NCBI RefSeq assembly: GCF_029338355.1
Contig: NZ_CP119802.1
Location: forward strand, 434,001 to 498,000
DNA length: 64,000 bases
From: Halosegnis marinus
GTDB taxonomy: Archaea; Halobacteriota; Halobacteria; Halobacteriales; Haloarculaceae
Reading direction: 5' to 3'
Under the pieces are notes generated by a model, which saw nothing but the letters and a program-made list of their open reading frames with translations, was not told the origin of the DNA and did no database searches. The position numbers and the translations under genes were made by a program. This document shows positions 1 to 9,073 of the stretch, one piece after another (the first letter of the stretch is position 1; each line of letters opens with the position of its first letter).

Positions 1-60
1 AGCGGCTTCGACGCCCGGAATCAGGGTTTCGGGCTCCCCGTTCCCCCGCACGCGCGCTAG
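1..60 (+). CDS. C-terminal tail of an upstream gene (partial)
   Basis: Frame 1 is open from the window edge to a TAG at 58-60 and would encode about 19 residues ending in PPHAR. The following TFB gene starts only 30 nt later without a clear TATA-like box, which would fit an upstream gene in the same orientation. Nothing in the short tail is recognisable, so this could equally be non-coding. Confidence 0.3.
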   Translation, partial: SGFDARNQGFGLPVPPHAR

Positions 61-90
61 CAACAGCAGCCACACCCTCGACCGGACCAC

Positions 91-1035
91 ATGACACGCA
101 TCTCACGACGGCAGGACGACCGCAACGTACAGAGCGACGACACCGAGGAGGAGGTCGACCCCGACAACCTCGTCCGCACCGCCAACGGCGAACTGATGGA
201 CGAGGAGTCCGGGCTCATCGTCGACGAGGACAACATCGACCGCGGGCCGGAGTGGCGCGCGTTCAACCACCAGGAGCAGCAGGAGAAGTCCCGCGTCGGC
301 GCGCCCACCACGCGCACGATGCACGACAAGGGCCTGACCACGAACATCGACTGGCAGGACAAGGACGCCTCCGGGCGCGCCATCTCCCAGGAGAAGCGCT
401 CGCAGATGCAGCGGCTCCGCACCTGGCAGGAGCGCATCCGCACCCAGGAGAACGGCGAGCGGAACCTCCAGTTCGCCCTGAGCGAGATCGACCGGATGGC
501 GAGCGCGCTGGGCGTACCCCGCTCCGTACGCGAGGTCGCCTCCGTCATCTACCGGCAGGCGCTCGACCGCGACCTGATTCGGGGGCGCTCCATCGAGGGC
601 GTCGCCACGGCCTCGCTCCACGCGGCGTGCCGACAGGAACACATCCCCCGCAGCCTCGACGACGTGACCGCCGTGTCCCGCGTCGAGCGCCGCGAGATCG
701 GCCGCACCTACCGCTACATCTCACAGCAGCTCCGACTCGCGCTCGAACCCGCGGACCCGAAGGAGTACATCCCCCAGCTCGCCTCCGAGCTGGAGGTGAG
801 CGACGAGATACAACAGGAGTCCGTCCGCATCGTCGAGGAGACGACGGCGCTCGGCCTCCACTCCGGCAAGTCGCCGTCCGGGTACGCCGCCGCGGCCATC
901 TACGCCGCCTCGCGCGTCGTCGGCCCGAAGCTCACGCAGCGGCGGGTCGCGGACGTGGCGGACGTCACCGTCGTCACCATCCGCAACCGCTACCAGGAGC
1001 AGATGGACGCGCTGGACGCCGAGATCGTCCACTGA
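91..1035 (+). CDS. tfb: Transcription initiation factor IIB (TFB), zinc ribbon lost
   Basis: Archaeal TFB, which bridges TBP-bound box A DNA and RNA polymerase. The 314-residue protein has the B-reader/linker (GPEWRAF at about 52-58, then KSRVGAPTT) and two cyclin-like repeats (about 115-205 and 215-305; RSIEGVATASLHAAC, GKSPSGYAAAAIYAAS, recognition-helix region VTIRNRYQEQ). It closely resembles the haloarchaeal class whose core reads ERNLQFALSEIDRMASALG. The oddity is at the N-terminus: where the family has CxxC...CxxC, this protein reads VDPDNLV...GELMDEESGL, and the only cysteine in the whole protein is C180. It probably cannot bind the ribbon zinc. Haloarchaea carry several TFBs, so this is likely one specialised paralogue. 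It is convergent with the ribosomal operon. Confidence 0.95.
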   Translation: MTRISRRQDDRNVQSDDTEEEVDPDNLVRTANGELMDEESGLIVDEDNIDRGPEWRAFNHQEQQEKSRVGAPTTRTMHDKGLTTNIDWQDKDASGRAISQEKRSQMQRLRTWQERIRTQENGERNLQFALSEIDRMASALGVPRSVREVASVIYRQALDRDLIRGRSIEGVATASLHAACRQEHIPRSLDDVTAVSRVERREIGRTYRYISQQLRLALEPADPKEYIPQLASELEVSDEIQQESVRIVEETTALGLHSGKSPSGYAAAAIYAASRVVGPKLTQRRVADVADVTVVTIRNRYQEQMDALDAEIVH

Positions 1036-1601
1036 GCCGCCCCCCTATTTTCAAGTAGTCCCCCCTCGACCGAAGCAGTAGCCGGACGGCGGTCGGCGTT
1101 GCCGTGTCAGGGACGGCGACTGACGTGTCGTTTGGCCCACTTACGTGGCGGCCGCAGCCGCGTGCCGTGCGCCCCTCGGGCGCGCGACGCGGCCGGCCGG
1201 CGGTCGCGGGACGGCCGTCGGCGGCGGTCGATTTCGATACCCGACGAGCCGCCGCTTTCGCCGGCGCGAACCGTCCGCCGGCCGCCCCGTAGGGTCACCG
1301 GGCCGTCCGGTCATCGACCCATACTGAACACCCCGGCGGCCCAACGGTCGGTGCCGGGGGCTTCTCCCTCGGCAGGGACGCACGGCCGGTCGCGCCGGGA
1401 CGTACCCCCTTCTCGGCCGGCGACCTCGTGTAGGACACCTCGTCCCGTCCCTCTCCGGACGTCGGGGGCGTTCGGACGTGTCGCCCTCTCGCGCACAGTA
1501 ATATGGATATACGCTTATACGGCACGGCGTGCGTGCCGGCGGCTCGGGAGGGTGTGGGTGGCGGAGCGAAAGAAAGGAACCGTCGGAGAGGTACCGGGAC
1601 G
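1036..1601. other. 566-bp gene-free interval between tfb and secY
   Basis: No frame here looks haloarchaeal: the open frames are arginine/proline-rich rather than acidic. The space is GC-rich and full of short dyads, with one AT-rich island at about 1497-1521 containing TATGGATATACGCTTATAC, which could serve as box A on either strand. Just after the secY stop the minus strand has a pyrimidine-rich run (CCTTTCTTTCG, about 1572-1582), consistent with an archaeal terminator. I found no tRNA and could not recognise SRP RNA or RNase P RNA. A small RNA transcribed leftward from the AT island is possible but unproven. Confidence 0.6.
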
Positions 1602-3080
1602 CTAGCCGCCGAACATCTGGCGCATCATCGGGTGCATCTCCATCAGCTGCTCCTCCGCGATCTCCTCGTACAGCTTGTACGTGATGGAGACGGTCAGCAG
1701 CAGCCCCGTGCCGGAGACCTGCCCGATGGTGCCGAGCAGGTTCGCGAGGACGGCGAGCGCGCCGACCAGCGCGCCGCCGATGACGGTCACCTGCGGGATG
1801 TAGCGTTCGAGCACCTTCTCGATGACGCCCGGCGACTGCCGGAAGCCGGGTATCTGCATCCCGGAGTTCTGGATCTGCTTCGCCGTCGACTCCGGCCCCA
1901 TACCGGTCGTCTCGACCCAGAAGACGGCGAAGATGGCGCCGCCGATGATCATGAACGTCAGGTCGACGGAGAGGCGCGCGAGCACCTGATACCACTCGTT
2001 GTTGCCGGCGAAGCCGGCGAACCACATCCAGTCCTGATAGGAGTAGATGGGCGCGAGGTAGTAGAACAGCCCGTCGACCGGGGTGGCCCCGGTCTCCGTG
2101 ACCTGGTACACCCCGAGCCACGCCGGCATCGACTCGCCCAGCTGGGCGTTGAGGATGCGGCCGAGGAACTGGACGTTCGCCTGCAGCGCGCGAACGAGGA
2201 TCATCGGCAGGACGGACGCGTAGATGAGCTTCACGGGGAAGCGGCCGCGCGCGCCCTTCACGCGGGCGTGCGATAGCGGTATCTCCACGCGGACGGACTC
2301 GGCGTAGACGACGACCACGAAGATGAGGACCGTCGTGAACAGGAACAGTATCTGTCCCTGTTCGAGCAGGAGGCTCTGGAGCCCCTGCGCGCCGAGCACC
2401 GGGCCGAGCTGGGTGTTCCCGACGATGATGTCGTACCAGCTGACGAAGAAGCCGCGGTTGCCCGTGATTCCCGGGACGGCGAAGAAGCCGCCGATGAGGC
2501 GCTGGCTGATACCGGCGATGATGAACAGGCCGATACCGGAGCCGACGCCCCACTTCGAGATGACCTCGTCCATGAACAGGATGAGGAGACCGCCGACGAA
2601 TATCTGGGCGAACATCAGCCACTGCAGGCCGCCGACGCCGATGCCGAGCGACTGGGCGACCGACGCGTCGGGCGTCAGGAAGCCGCCGGCGAACACCATC
2701 GGCAGGCCCGTCAGACACACCATCACGACCACCAGCAGCTTCTGGAGGCCCTGATACAGCACCTGGTCGCGCGGGTCGTTCGTGTCCAGCCCGAGCAGGT
2801 TCGCGCCGCCGAGCAGCTGGAGGACGATCGACGCCGTGACGATGGGGCCGATACCCAGCTGCAGAATGCTCCCCTGCTGTCCCGCGAGGATGGACCGGAA
2901 CTGGCCGAACGCGTCGCTCCCGCCGCCGAGACCGTAGATGGTCACGTTGGTCAGGAAGAAGTACAACACGAGGACGCCCGCCGTCCAGCCGAGCTTGCGA
3001 CGGAACGGGACGTGGCCCTCCGGTCGGGCCACGTTGGGCATCCGCGAGAGTACCGGTTCGGCGGTCTCCTTCCAGCTCAT
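1602..3080 (-). CDS. secY: Preprotein translocase subunit SecY
   Basis: Central channel of the Sec translocon in the cytoplasmic membrane, working with SecE and Sec61-beta. The 492-residue protein starts at MSWKETAEPVLSRMP, the usual archaeal SecY N-terminus. An upstream in-frame ATG would run through rpl15 and is rejected. About ten membrane segments are visible. The plug region follows TM1 (ILQLGIGPIVTASIVLQLL), and the cytoplasmic loop with SHARVKGARGRFPVKLIYAS matches the ribosome/SRP-receptor contact loop of the family. It is the last gene of the ribosomal operon, 1 nt after rpl15. In many haloarchaea adenylate kinase follows secY; here a non-coding gap and a convergent gene follow. Confidence 0.98.
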   Translation of the reverse strand: MSWKETAEPVLSRMPNVARPEGHVPFRRKLGWTAGVLVLYFFLTNVTIYGLGGGSDAFGQFRSILAGQQGSILQLGIGPIVTASIVLQLLGGANLLGLDTNDPRDQVLYQGLQKLLVVVMVCLTGLPMVFAGGFLTPDASVAQSLGIGVGGLQWLMFAQIFVGGLLILFMDEVISKWGVGSGIGLFIIAGISQRLIGGFFAVPGITGNRGFFVSWYDIIVGNTQLGPVLGAQGLQSLLLEQGQILFLFTTVLIFVVVVYAESVRVEIPLSHARVKGARGRFPVKLIYASVLPMILVRALQANVQFLGRILNAQLGESMPAWLGVYQVTETGATPVDGLFYYLAPIYSYQDWMWFAGFAGNNEWYQVLARLSVDLTFMIIGGAIFAVFWVETTGMGPESTAKQIQNSGMQIPGFRQSPGVIEKVLERYIPQVTVIGGALVGALAVLANLLGTIGQVSGTGLLLTVSITYKLYEEIAEEQLMEMHPMMRQMFGG

Positions 3081-3081
3081 T

Positions 3082-3579
3082 TTACTCCTCTGCGTCCTCG
3101 TCGTCCGTAGCTTCTTCGGCCTCCGCGGCCAGTTCCTCGCCCTTCTCGGAGAGGACGGCCTCACCGCCGGCGGCGTCGAGCGCCGCCTCGGCGTCGTCGG
3201 AGAACGCGTCCGCGGTGACGGTCAGGCTGTTGTGGACCTGGCCGCCGGCGAGCACCTTCACCGCGTCGACCTCGTGGCCGTCCTCGACGACGTCGCGCGC
3301 GTCGATGACGTAGCCGCCGTCGGTCTCCTCGGCGATACCGTCCTCGGCGTAGAGGACAGCGTCCTCGTCCAGCTTGCGGACGTTGATCGTCTCGACCTCG
3401 CGGTCGGTCTTCTGCGGGCGCTTGAAGCCGTGCTTGCCGCGCTTCGGGTAGAGCCCGCGCTCGTGCTTCTTCCGTCCCGCGCGCCCGCGACCGCCGCGGT
3501 GGCCGGCCCCGCGTCGCTTCTTGTGGGAGCCGCCGCCGTGCGTGCGCGAGCCGCGCTGTCGTCGTTTCTTGCTCGTCAT
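3082..3579 (-). CDS. rpl15: Ribosomal protein uL15
   Basis: Large-subunit protein uL15 (165 residues), made just before SecY as in other archaea. The basic N-terminus (MTSKKRRQRG, then THGGGSHKKRRGAGHRGGRG) is the rRNA-binding glycine/arginine tail of the family. The C-terminus is strongly acidic (ATDDEDAEE), a haloadaptation. Its ATG overlaps the stop of rpl30 (TAATG), so the two are translationally coupled. Confidence 0.98.
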   Translation of the reverse strand: MTSKKRRQRGSRTHGGGSHKKRRGAGHRGGRGRAGRKKHERGLYPKRGKHGFKRPQKTDREVETINVRKLDEDAVLYAEDGIAEETDGGYVIDARDVVEDGHEVDAVKVLAGGQVHNSLTVTADAFSDDAEAALDAAGGEAVLSEKGEELAAEAEEATDDEDAEE

Positions 3580-4043
3580 TATCGCATGTCGCGCAGGAGG
3601 TCGTCCATGGCCTCGGTCGGCTGCTTGCCGAGGGCCCCGCCCTCCTTCGCGGGGTGTTTGATACCGTCGTGGCCGCCGCGCGGCGGGTGGAGACGGAGCG
3701 TGGGCGAGAGACCCTGCTCGCGCAGCGTCGTCTCCTCGGCCACGATGGCCGCCGCCAGCGCGTCGATGTCGTCGTAGTCGGTGTTGGCCTCGACCCAGTC
3801 GTCGTCCACGTCCGCGTCGCCCTCCGCGGGCTCCGCGCGCTTCGCGATGAGTAGCTCGACCGTCTCGACCGACGGCTCGCCGTGGGCGACCCAGTCGTTC
3901 ACCTTCGTGATCATCCCGCGGTAGGTGTCCGTCTCGGGGACGAACACGAGGTGGTTCACCTTGTGGAGGTTCAGCATCGACAGCGTGTCGCGCACGGCGT
4001 GGCTCTGGTTCACCTCGCCGCGGAGCTGCACGACCGCCTCCAT
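3579..4043 (-). CDS. rpl30: Ribosomal protein uL30
   Basis: Archaeal uL30, 154 residues; longer than the bacterial form of about 60 residues, as is normal in archaea and eukaryotes. It begins [12 protein letters not shown], the conserved first beta-strand, followed by the NLHKVNHLVFVPET segment. I chose the ATG whose A is shared with the rps5 stop (TGATG); a GTG one codon earlier (ending at 4046) is an alternative. It lies within the spc-type part of the operon. Confidence 0.97.
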   Translation of the reverse strand: MEAVVQLRGEVNQSHAVRDTLSMLNLHKVNHLVFVPETDTYRGMITKVNDWVAHGEPSVETVELLIAKRAEPAEGDADVDDDWVEANTDYDDIDALAAAIVAEETTLREQGLSPTLRLHPPRGGHDGIKHPAKEGGALGKQPTEAMDDLLRDMR

Positions 4044-4678
4044 CACTCGATCACCTCGCGCTTCTCGAAGGCGCGCTGCGGGACGCGAGCCTCGCTCGTG
4101 GCGCGGAGCGCGTTGAACGTCGCCTTCGCGAAGTTGACCGTCGTGCGGGTGTTGCCCGACGAGCGGGTCCAGATGTCCTCGATGCCGGCGAGGTCGAGGA
4201 TGTTACGGACGGTCTCCCCGCCCGCGAGCCCCAGCCCGCGCGGCGCGGGACGGAGTTCGACCTCGACGGAGCCGGCCTTGCCGGTGGTGCGCAGCGCGAC
4301 CGTGTGGGCGCGCCCGCAGCCACACTCCCACGAGCCGCAGCCGCGGGAGACGTCGATGATGTTGAGCTTCGCGATCTCGATTGCCTTCTGGATGGCGCCG
4401 CCGACCTGGTCGTCGCGACCCTCGGCGTAGCCGACGAAGCCGTCGCGGTTGCCGACGGCGACGACACACCGGAACTTCACCCGGCGGCCGGAGTCGGTCA
4501 TGCGCTGGACCATGTTGATGTCCAGGACCTCGTCGTCCATGTCCGGGAGGAGCTGGTCGACGATCTGCGGCTCCTTGAGCGGCAGCCCGCTGTTCAGGGC
4601 CGTCCGCATGTCGGTTATCTCGCCCTCTACGACCTTTCGTCCGAGCCGCGTGCGCGGCTCCCAGCCTCCGTTACTCAT
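4043..4678 (-). CDS. rps5: Ribosomal protein uS5
   Basis: Small-subunit protein uS5 (211 residues), involved in decoding fidelity and mRNA helicase activity at the entry channel. It has the double-stranded RNA-binding fold ([20 protein letters not shown]) and the conserved [24 protein letters not shown] segment. The latter carries three cysteines typical of the archaeal form. It overlaps rpl18 by a few bases at its start and rpl30 at its stop. Confidence 0.98.
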   Translation of the reverse strand: MSNGGWEPRTRLGRKVVEGEITDMRTALNSGLPLKEPQIVDQLLPDMDDEVLDINMVQRMTDSGRRVKFRCVVAVGNRDGFVGYAEGRDDQVGGAIQKAIEIAKLNIIDVSRGCGSWECGCGRAHTVALRTTGKAGSVEVELRPAPRGLGLAGGETVRNILDLAGIEDIWTRSSGNTRTTVNFAKATFNALRATSEARVPQRAFEKREVIE

Positions 4679-5228
4679 TGTTCTCCAGTAGCTCGTCGCG
4701 CAGTTCGTCGAAGTGCGCGGGCAGTTCGGTGGCGTCGAAGTCGCCGCCGTAGAGTCCCTCGTCGAGCGACTCGGCGTACTCGGCGATGTGGGTCCCGCGC
4801 GTGCGGTCCCACTCGGCGAACACGTCGTCGTTGTGGGGGATCTCCAGGCCGGCGTCGATGGCGCCCTCCTGCACGGCGAACACCTTCGACCCGGGGGTCG
4901 CGGTGTTCAGGCCGATGTCGAGCACGGCCTCCTCGTAGCCCGCCTCGACGGCGCGCTGACCGAGCAGCAGCCCGGTGAGGTACGCCGCCGGGAGGTTCCC
5001 GGTCGGCGCGTCCCACCCGTTCTCGGGGAGGTCGTTCGACGTGGCGCTCGCCACGGTCTCGTCTCCGTTCGGTCCAGTCACGACCAGCTGCGCCCTGGTG
5101 TGCTGGTTGCTCTTTCGAGCGACCAGCCGGGGCTTCCCGGATTTCAGCAGGCGCAACCGCTGATGGTAGTTCGTCCGTGCCTCGCGGCGACGCCGCATCG
5201 GCACTTTGTAGCGTGGTCCGGTTGCCAT
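4671..5228 (-). CDS. rpl18: Ribosomal protein uL18
   Basis: uL18, the 5S rRNA-binding protein of the central protuberance, 185 residues. The start [20 protein letters not shown] matches the archaeal N-terminus; an open frame running 54 codons further upstream belongs to the rpl19e region and is rejected. RNA-contact residues lie in the [20 protein letters not shown] part. Neighbours are eL19 (2-nt gap) and uS5 (overlap). Confidence 0.97.
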   Translation of the reverse strand: MATGPRYKVPMRRRREARTNYHQRLRLLKSGKPRLVARKSNQHTRAQLVVTGPNGDETVASATSNDLPENGWDAPTGNLPAAYLTGLLLGQRAVEAGYEEAVLDIGLNTATPGSKVFAVQEGAIDAGLEIPHNDDVFAEWDRTRGTHIAEYAESLDEGLYGGDFDATELPAHFDELRDELLENNE

Positions 5229-5230
5229 TG

Positions 5231-5671
5231 TCAGTAGTTGTTCTCGATGTATCGGTTGAGGTCCGCGACGGAGTCGAACTCGCCGCCCGAGGCCTTGTCG
5301 TACAGGCTCCGGTACTCCGAGGGCTCGAGTTCGCCCTCGTCGCGCAGTTCCTTCAGGGTGGCCCGCTGGGCGCGGATCTTCGACTGCCACTCCTTCTTGT
5401 CGTTGCTGCGGCCGCCGGCCTTCCCCTTCCGGGAGCCGGCGCCCTTGCGGTGACCGTAGGCGCGCTTCTCGGCGCGCTTGCGGGCACGGCCGCGGGAGTT
5501 GGACTTCGCGTCCTTCGCGCGGATGGCGCCCTCGTCGACGAGGTCACGCACGTCCTCGCGCGTGATGGCGTCGGCGATGTCGGTCGTCCGCTCGGGGTCG
5601 AGCCAGACGCGGTTCTTCCCCACGTCGAGCACGTCCGCGGCGAGACGCCGCTGGGCCGTCAGGTCACTCAT
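5231..5671 (-). CDS. rpl19e: Ribosomal protein eL19
   Basis: Archaeal/eukaryotic large-subunit protein eL19, 146 residues. It starts [18 protein letters not shown] and contains the family signature NRVWLDPER and the basic [19 protein letters not shown] stretch that penetrates 23S rRNA. It has no bacterial counterpart, which marks the operon as archaeal. Its start overlaps the end of rpl32e by 8 bases. Confidence 0.97.
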   Translation of the reverse strand: MSDLTAQRRLAADVLDVGKNRVWLDPERTTDIADAITREDVRDLVDEGAIRAKDAKSNSRGRARKRAEKRAYGHRKGAGSRKGKAGGRSNDKKEWQSKIRAQRATLKELRDEGELEPSEYRSLYDKASGGEFDSVADLNRYIENNY

Positions 5672-6380
5672 CGTCCACCTCCACCTCGACGTAGGTGGGG
5701 TTCAGGACGCGAACGCCCTGCTCCTCCGCCTGGTCCTCGATGGACTCGCGCTTGCGCGCGCCCACCGTCGAGCCGATGCGGACCGCCTGGGTGTCGCCGT
5801 CGACGCCCTCGAGGTCGTCCGTGTTCTCGACACGGACCTCCTCGAAGCCCGACGGGTGCAGGCCGCGGGTCGCCGCGGGCTTGCGGTAGCCGGCCTCGAC
5901 CTTCGGGCCCTTCCCCTTGATGCCTTTCCGCTGCTTGGAGAGGCCGCCGCGCGGCTTGCGCCACGAGGTCGGGGTCCGCTTCTTCTTGTGGTAGTCCTGG
6001 CGGTTGAACTGGGGCGTCGAGACGCGCGAGCGCTGCGCGAGCAGGCGGCTCGTCTCCTCGTCCAGTTCGGGGGTCTTGTCGGCGTGGCCGCGGGGACGGA
6101 GTTCGGTCTCGACCTCCTCGGTCTCCTCCGGCTCCTCCGGCTCCTCGCTCTCGACCTCGGCGTCGGTCTCCTCGGAGACCTCCAGCCCGCCGACGTCGTT
6201 CTTGATACGCGCGGCGAGCGCGTTGCCGATGCCCTCGACGTCCGCCAGCTCCGACTGGGACGCGCGGCGGACGTCGTCCACCGTCTCGAAGCCCGCGCCC
6301 TCGAGGGCTGCGGCCTTCGCGTTCCCGACGCCGGAGATGTCGGTCAGTTCCGTGAGTTCCCGTTCGTCGTCTTCTGCCAT
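5664..6380 (-). CDS. rpl32e: Ribosomal protein eL32 with helix-hairpin-helix extension
   Basis: eL32, 238 residues, about 100 more than the core family. The C-terminal half (about 105-238) is the ribosomal domain ([21 protein letters not shown], then [21 protein letters not shown]). The N-terminal part has two helix-hairpin-helix units ([20 protein letters not shown] and [18 protein letters not shown]) joined by an acidic linker rich in EEPEE. The extension is known in haloarchaea and is probably an extra rRNA or DNA contact. Its ATG overlaps the rpl6 stop. Confidence 0.97.
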   Translation of the reverse strand: MAEDDERELTELTDISGVGNAKAAALEGAGFETVDDVRRASQSELADVEGIGNALAARIKNDVGGLEVSEETDAEVESEEPEEPEETEEVETELRPRGHADKTPELDEETSRLLAQRSRVSTPQFNRQDYHKKKRTPTSWRKPRGGLSKQRKGIKGKGPKVEAGYRKPAATRGLHPSGFEEVRVENTDDLEGVDGDTQAVRIGSTVGARKRESIEDQAEEQGVRVLNPTYVEVEVDDE

Positions 6381-6919
6381 CAGGCGTCACCTCGGTTCGG
6401 TTTGCTGGTGATGTAGACGCCGTCCTGGAAGACGCGGGTGTCCTTCCCGGAGACGCGCGTCAGCTGCTCGATGTCCGCGGCCGTCTGGCCGACGTCCTCG
6501 ATGTTCGGCCCGGAGAGGGTCAGCTCCTCCCCGTCGACCGCGACCTCGGTGTCCCCGTGGATGGGGGCGCGCCGCGGGGCGCGCTCGCCGAGGAAGTTCT
6601 CGATGACGACCGCGCCGTCCTCGACGCCGACCTGCATCGGGAAGTGGGAGTAGAAGACCTCCATGCTGTACTCCCAGCCCTCGGTGACGCCGTATATCAT
6701 GTTGCTCACGTGGCTCTCGAAGGTGCCGACGGTGGCGCGCGTCTTCGCGTCGCTCTCGGGCGAGGCGATGACGACGCCGTCGTCCTCGACGGACACCGTC
6801 ACGTCCGGGTACCACAGTCGGCGCGTGACGCTGCCGTTCGGCCCCTCGACGGTGAGCTCGAGGTGGTCGACCTCGGCCGTCACGTCGTCGGGCACGTCGA
6901 TGGTTCGCTCAATAGACAT
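6380..6919 (-). CDS. rpl6: Ribosomal protein uL6
   Basis: uL6, 179 residues, a two-domain protein near the factor-binding site of the large subunit. It opens with [20 protein letters not shown]. The second repeat contains [21 protein letters not shown]-like sequence that matches archaeal uL6. It starts 11 nt inside rps8 and its stop overlaps rpl32e. Confidence 0.97.
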   Translation of the reverse strand: MSIERTIDVPDDVTAEVDHLELTVEGPNGSVTRRLWYPDVTVSVEDDGVVIASPESDAKTRATVGTFESHVSNMIYGVTEGWEYSMEVFYSHFPMQVGVEDGAVVIENFLGERAPRRAPIHGDTEVAVDGEELTLSGPNIEDVGQTAADIEQLTRVSGKDTRVFQDGVYITSKPNRGDA

Positions 6920-7301
6920 AGGCGATCACCTGTCCGCCGATGCCCTGTTCGCGGGCCTCGTAGTGGCTCATCACGCCGTGGCTGGTGGAGACGACGAGCG
7001 TCCCGTAGTCGCGGGCGGGGAGGAACCGCTTCTCCCACTTCTCGTACTCGTCGGCCGTCGCCGAGTAGCGCGGCTTCACCGTGCCGCAGGCGTTGATGGC
7101 GCCTTTCAGTTCGACCTCGAACGTGCCGGCCTTCCCGTCGTCGTCGAACTGGAAGGTGTCGACGTACCCGCGGTTCGCGAGCACTTCGAGCACGGAGCCG
7201 ATCTCGTTCGAGGCGGGCTTTACCGTGTGTGTCAGATGGCCCACGCCCTCGGCGTTGTCGATGCCGGAAAGCGCGCTGGCCAGTGGGTCGTTGTCCGCCA
7301 T
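6909..7301 (-). CDS. rps8: Ribosomal protein uS8
   Basis: uS8, 130 residues, a central-domain 16S rRNA binder. The start MADNDPLASALSGIDNAEG is the standard haloarchaeal one; further in-frame sequence upstream belongs to rps14. The C-terminal signature GTLVVSTSHGVMSHYEA is the conserved rRNA-contact loop. It follows rps14 by 2 nt. Confidence 0.97.
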   Translation of the reverse strand: MADNDPLASALSGIDNAEGVGHLTHTVKPASNEIGSVLEVLANRGYVDTFQFDDDGKAGTFEVELKGAINACGTVKPRYSATADEYEKWEKRFLPARDYGTLVVSTSHGVMSHYEAREQGIGGQVIAYVY

Positions 7302-7303
7302 TG

Positions 7304-7468
7304 TTAGCTGTACTTCTCGAAGCCCATGTCCCGAGCGATCTCGCGGAAGCACTGTCGGCACAGCCAGATGTCGTACTTGCCGACGAGCCCCTGCTTGCGC
7401 CCGCAACGCTGGCACTCGTGGAGCTGTCCCGTCGGGGACTGCTCCGTGGTTTCCTGTGATTCGCTCAT
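7304..7468 (-). CDS. rps14: Ribosomal protein uS14, zinc-binding type
   Basis: A 54-residue uS14, easily missed because of its size. Reverse-strand translation starts [10 protein letters not shown] and ends FEKYS. Four cysteines (C19, C22, C37, C40; CQRCG and CRQC) form the zinc site of the archaeal/eukaryotic form. It sits exactly between rpl5, whose TGA shares bases with its ATG, and rps8, the canonical place in archaeal spc operons. Confidence 0.97.
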   Translation of the reverse strand: MSESQETTEQSPTGQLHECQRCGRKQGLVGKYDIWLCRQCFREIARDMGFEKYS

Positions 7469-7992
7469 TCTGTCACCTCCACGTCGAACTCGCTCTCGAG
7501 GAACGCGACCGCGTCCTCGGGGGTGAGTCGGTGGCTGCCGGGGATCTGCGTGCTCGCCTTGTCGCGCTTGTGCACCCGGTAGCCCGGGCGCACGAGGTTG
7601 ACCGTGACGTCCAGCCCGTAGATACCGATCTCCGGGTCGTACTCCTGGCTCGGGAACTCGGTGTGTTCGTCCACACCGAACGAGAAGTTCCCCGTCTCGT
7701 CGAACTGGGAGACGGCGATGTCCGCGAGCGGCAGCGCCGTCGCGAGGAACTCCTCGGCGAGGTCGCCGCGCAGCGTGACCTTCGCGCCGATGGGGTCGCC
7801 CTCACGGATGTTGAACTCCTGAATGGTGCGCTTGGCCGTGGTGCGAACGGGGGTCTGACCCGCCACCTCGGCGAGTATCTCCTCCGCGTTCGCCAGTTCT
7901 CGCCCGCCGCGGCCCACGCCCATGTGGACGACGACCTTCTCGACGGTCGGCGTGCGCATCTCGTGGAACCCCGCTTCGGTCTCGGAGCTCAT
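7465..7992 (-). CDS. rpl5: Ribosomal protein uL5
   Basis: uL5, 175 residues, which binds 5S rRNA with uL18. It has the family pattern [22 protein letters not shown] and [29 protein letters not shown]-like core (here [13 protein letters not shown]). The ATG overlaps the end of rps4e. No unusual features apart from the acidic composition. Confidence 0.97.
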   Translation of the reverse strand: MSSETEAGFHEMRTPTVEKVVVHMGVGRGGRELANAEEILAEVAGQTPVRTTAKRTIQEFNIREGDPIGAKVTLRGDLAEEFLATALPLADIAVSQFDETGNFSFGVDEHTEFPSQEYDPEIGIYGLDVTVNLVRPGYRVHKRDKASTQIPGSHRLTPEDAVAFLESEFDVEVTE

Positions 7993-8720
7993 TCGTCACC
8001 ACCTTCGTCGGCGTCGGACTCCGCGGAGTCCTCACCCGTGAAGTTCTCGTCGATGACGACGACGTACTCCTCGATGGTCTCGATGCGCCCGTCGTCGGAC
8101 TCGACGAGGACGTTGTTCGGCGAGGAGCTCGGCGTCACCTGTATCTCGTCGACGGTGCCGATCTCGCCGGCGTGCGTGCCGGCGACGGCGGTGACGAGCG
8201 CCCCCTCCTCGTACGGGAAGTGGGCGACGACGGACTTGTCGTCGTTCGAGACGACGACGGAGTCGCCGACGGTGATGTCCGCGTCGTCGGAGACGAGCGT
8301 CGAGCCGTCGTGGATGGTGAGCTGCGTCTCGCCGCCGGTGACCTGCCGCTTGCCGACGACCTTGCCGAGCCGCGAGTCGGCGGCGTCGGCGTCGATGGGC
8401 GTCAGCGAGAGGCGGCCGCCCTCGTCGGGGAAGACGCGGTAGAACTCCTCGCGCTCGGTGAACGCGACGATGTCGAACATCCCGATGGGACGCTCCTCGT
8501 CGCTGATGGCCTCGCCGTTGACCAGGACGGAGTCCTGGCCGAGCGCGTACCGTGCTTCCTTCTTCGAGTCGACGTAGCCGAGCACGTCGCGCAGGAGGAT
8601 GAGGAGGGGAACCCCCGCCTCGCCGTGCGGGCCCGCGCCCGCCTTGACCGTGAAGGTCTGCTCCTTGCGCTCGACCGGCCACGAGTTCGGTACCGAGAGT
8701 CGCTTCTGGTGTCGCGTCAT
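7989..8720 (-). CDS. rps4e: Ribosomal protein eS4
   Basis: Archaeal/eukaryotic eS4, 243 residues. N-terminal [20 protein letters not shown] is typical, followed by an S4-type RNA-binding domain ([19 protein letters not shown], about 45-110) and a C-terminal KOW-like segment ([14 protein letters not shown]). The tail is acidic. It lies between uL24 and uL5 with overlapping start and stop codons on both sides. Confidence 0.97.
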   Translation of the reverse strand: MTRHQKRLSVPNSWPVERKEQTFTVKAGAGPHGEAGVPLLILLRDVLGYVDSKKEARYALGQDSVLVNGEAISDEERPIGMFDIVAFTEREEFYRVFPDEGGRLSLTPIDADAADSRLGKVVGKRQVTGGETQLTIHDGSTLVSDDADITVGDSVVVSNDDKSVVAHFPYEEGALVTAVAGTHAGEIGTVDEIQVTPSSSPNNVLVESDDGRIETIEEYVVVIDENFTGEDSAESDADEGGDE

Positions 8721-9073
8721 TCGTTATCCTCCTCTAAGCGCGCCTCGCGCCGCTCGTCCTCGAGGTTCAGGTCCGTGACGACGAGGTTCGACGCGTCGAG
8801 CGGGCGGGGAACCTCCTCCCCGTCCGCCTTCTCCAGCGTCACGTCCTCGACGTGAATCACGGCGTCGCGGAGGTCGACGTTCACCACGTCGCCCTCCTCG
8901 CCCGCGAAGTCGCCACGCTGGACCTCGACGGTGTCGCCCTCGTTGACACGGACGCTGCGCTGTCCGTACTCCTCGCGGAGGTCCTCCGAGAGGTGGGCAC
9001 GGACCTGCCGCTGCTTCTCGTGGAGCGGCGCGCGGCGCTGTCTGCTGCGTTGTTTGTCCGGTTGTCGGGTCAT
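8717..9073 (-). CDS. rpl24: Ribosomal protein uL24
   Basis: uL24, 118 residues, an early assembly protein of the large subunit near the exit tunnel. The KOW motif is clear ([20 protein letters not shown], about 42-61). The N-terminus is basic ([20 protein letters not shown]) and the C-terminus acidic. Overlaps rpl14 at its start and rps4e at its stop. Confidence 0.97.
   Translation of the reverse strand: MTRQPDKQRSRQRRAPLHEKQRQVRAHLSEDLREEYGQRSVRVNEGDTVEVQRGDFAGEEGDVVNVDLRDAVIHVEDVTLEKADGEEVPRPLDASNLVVTDLNLEDERREARLEEDNE

Noticed and set aside
1295-1525. 76-codon open frame in the gap after secY
   Set aside because: Its product is rich in Arg/Pro/Ser and lacks acidic residues, unlike every true protein here.
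1036-1601. RNase P RNA or SRP RNA
   Set aside because: I could not find the conserved elements I know for either RNA on either strand; a covariance search would settle it.
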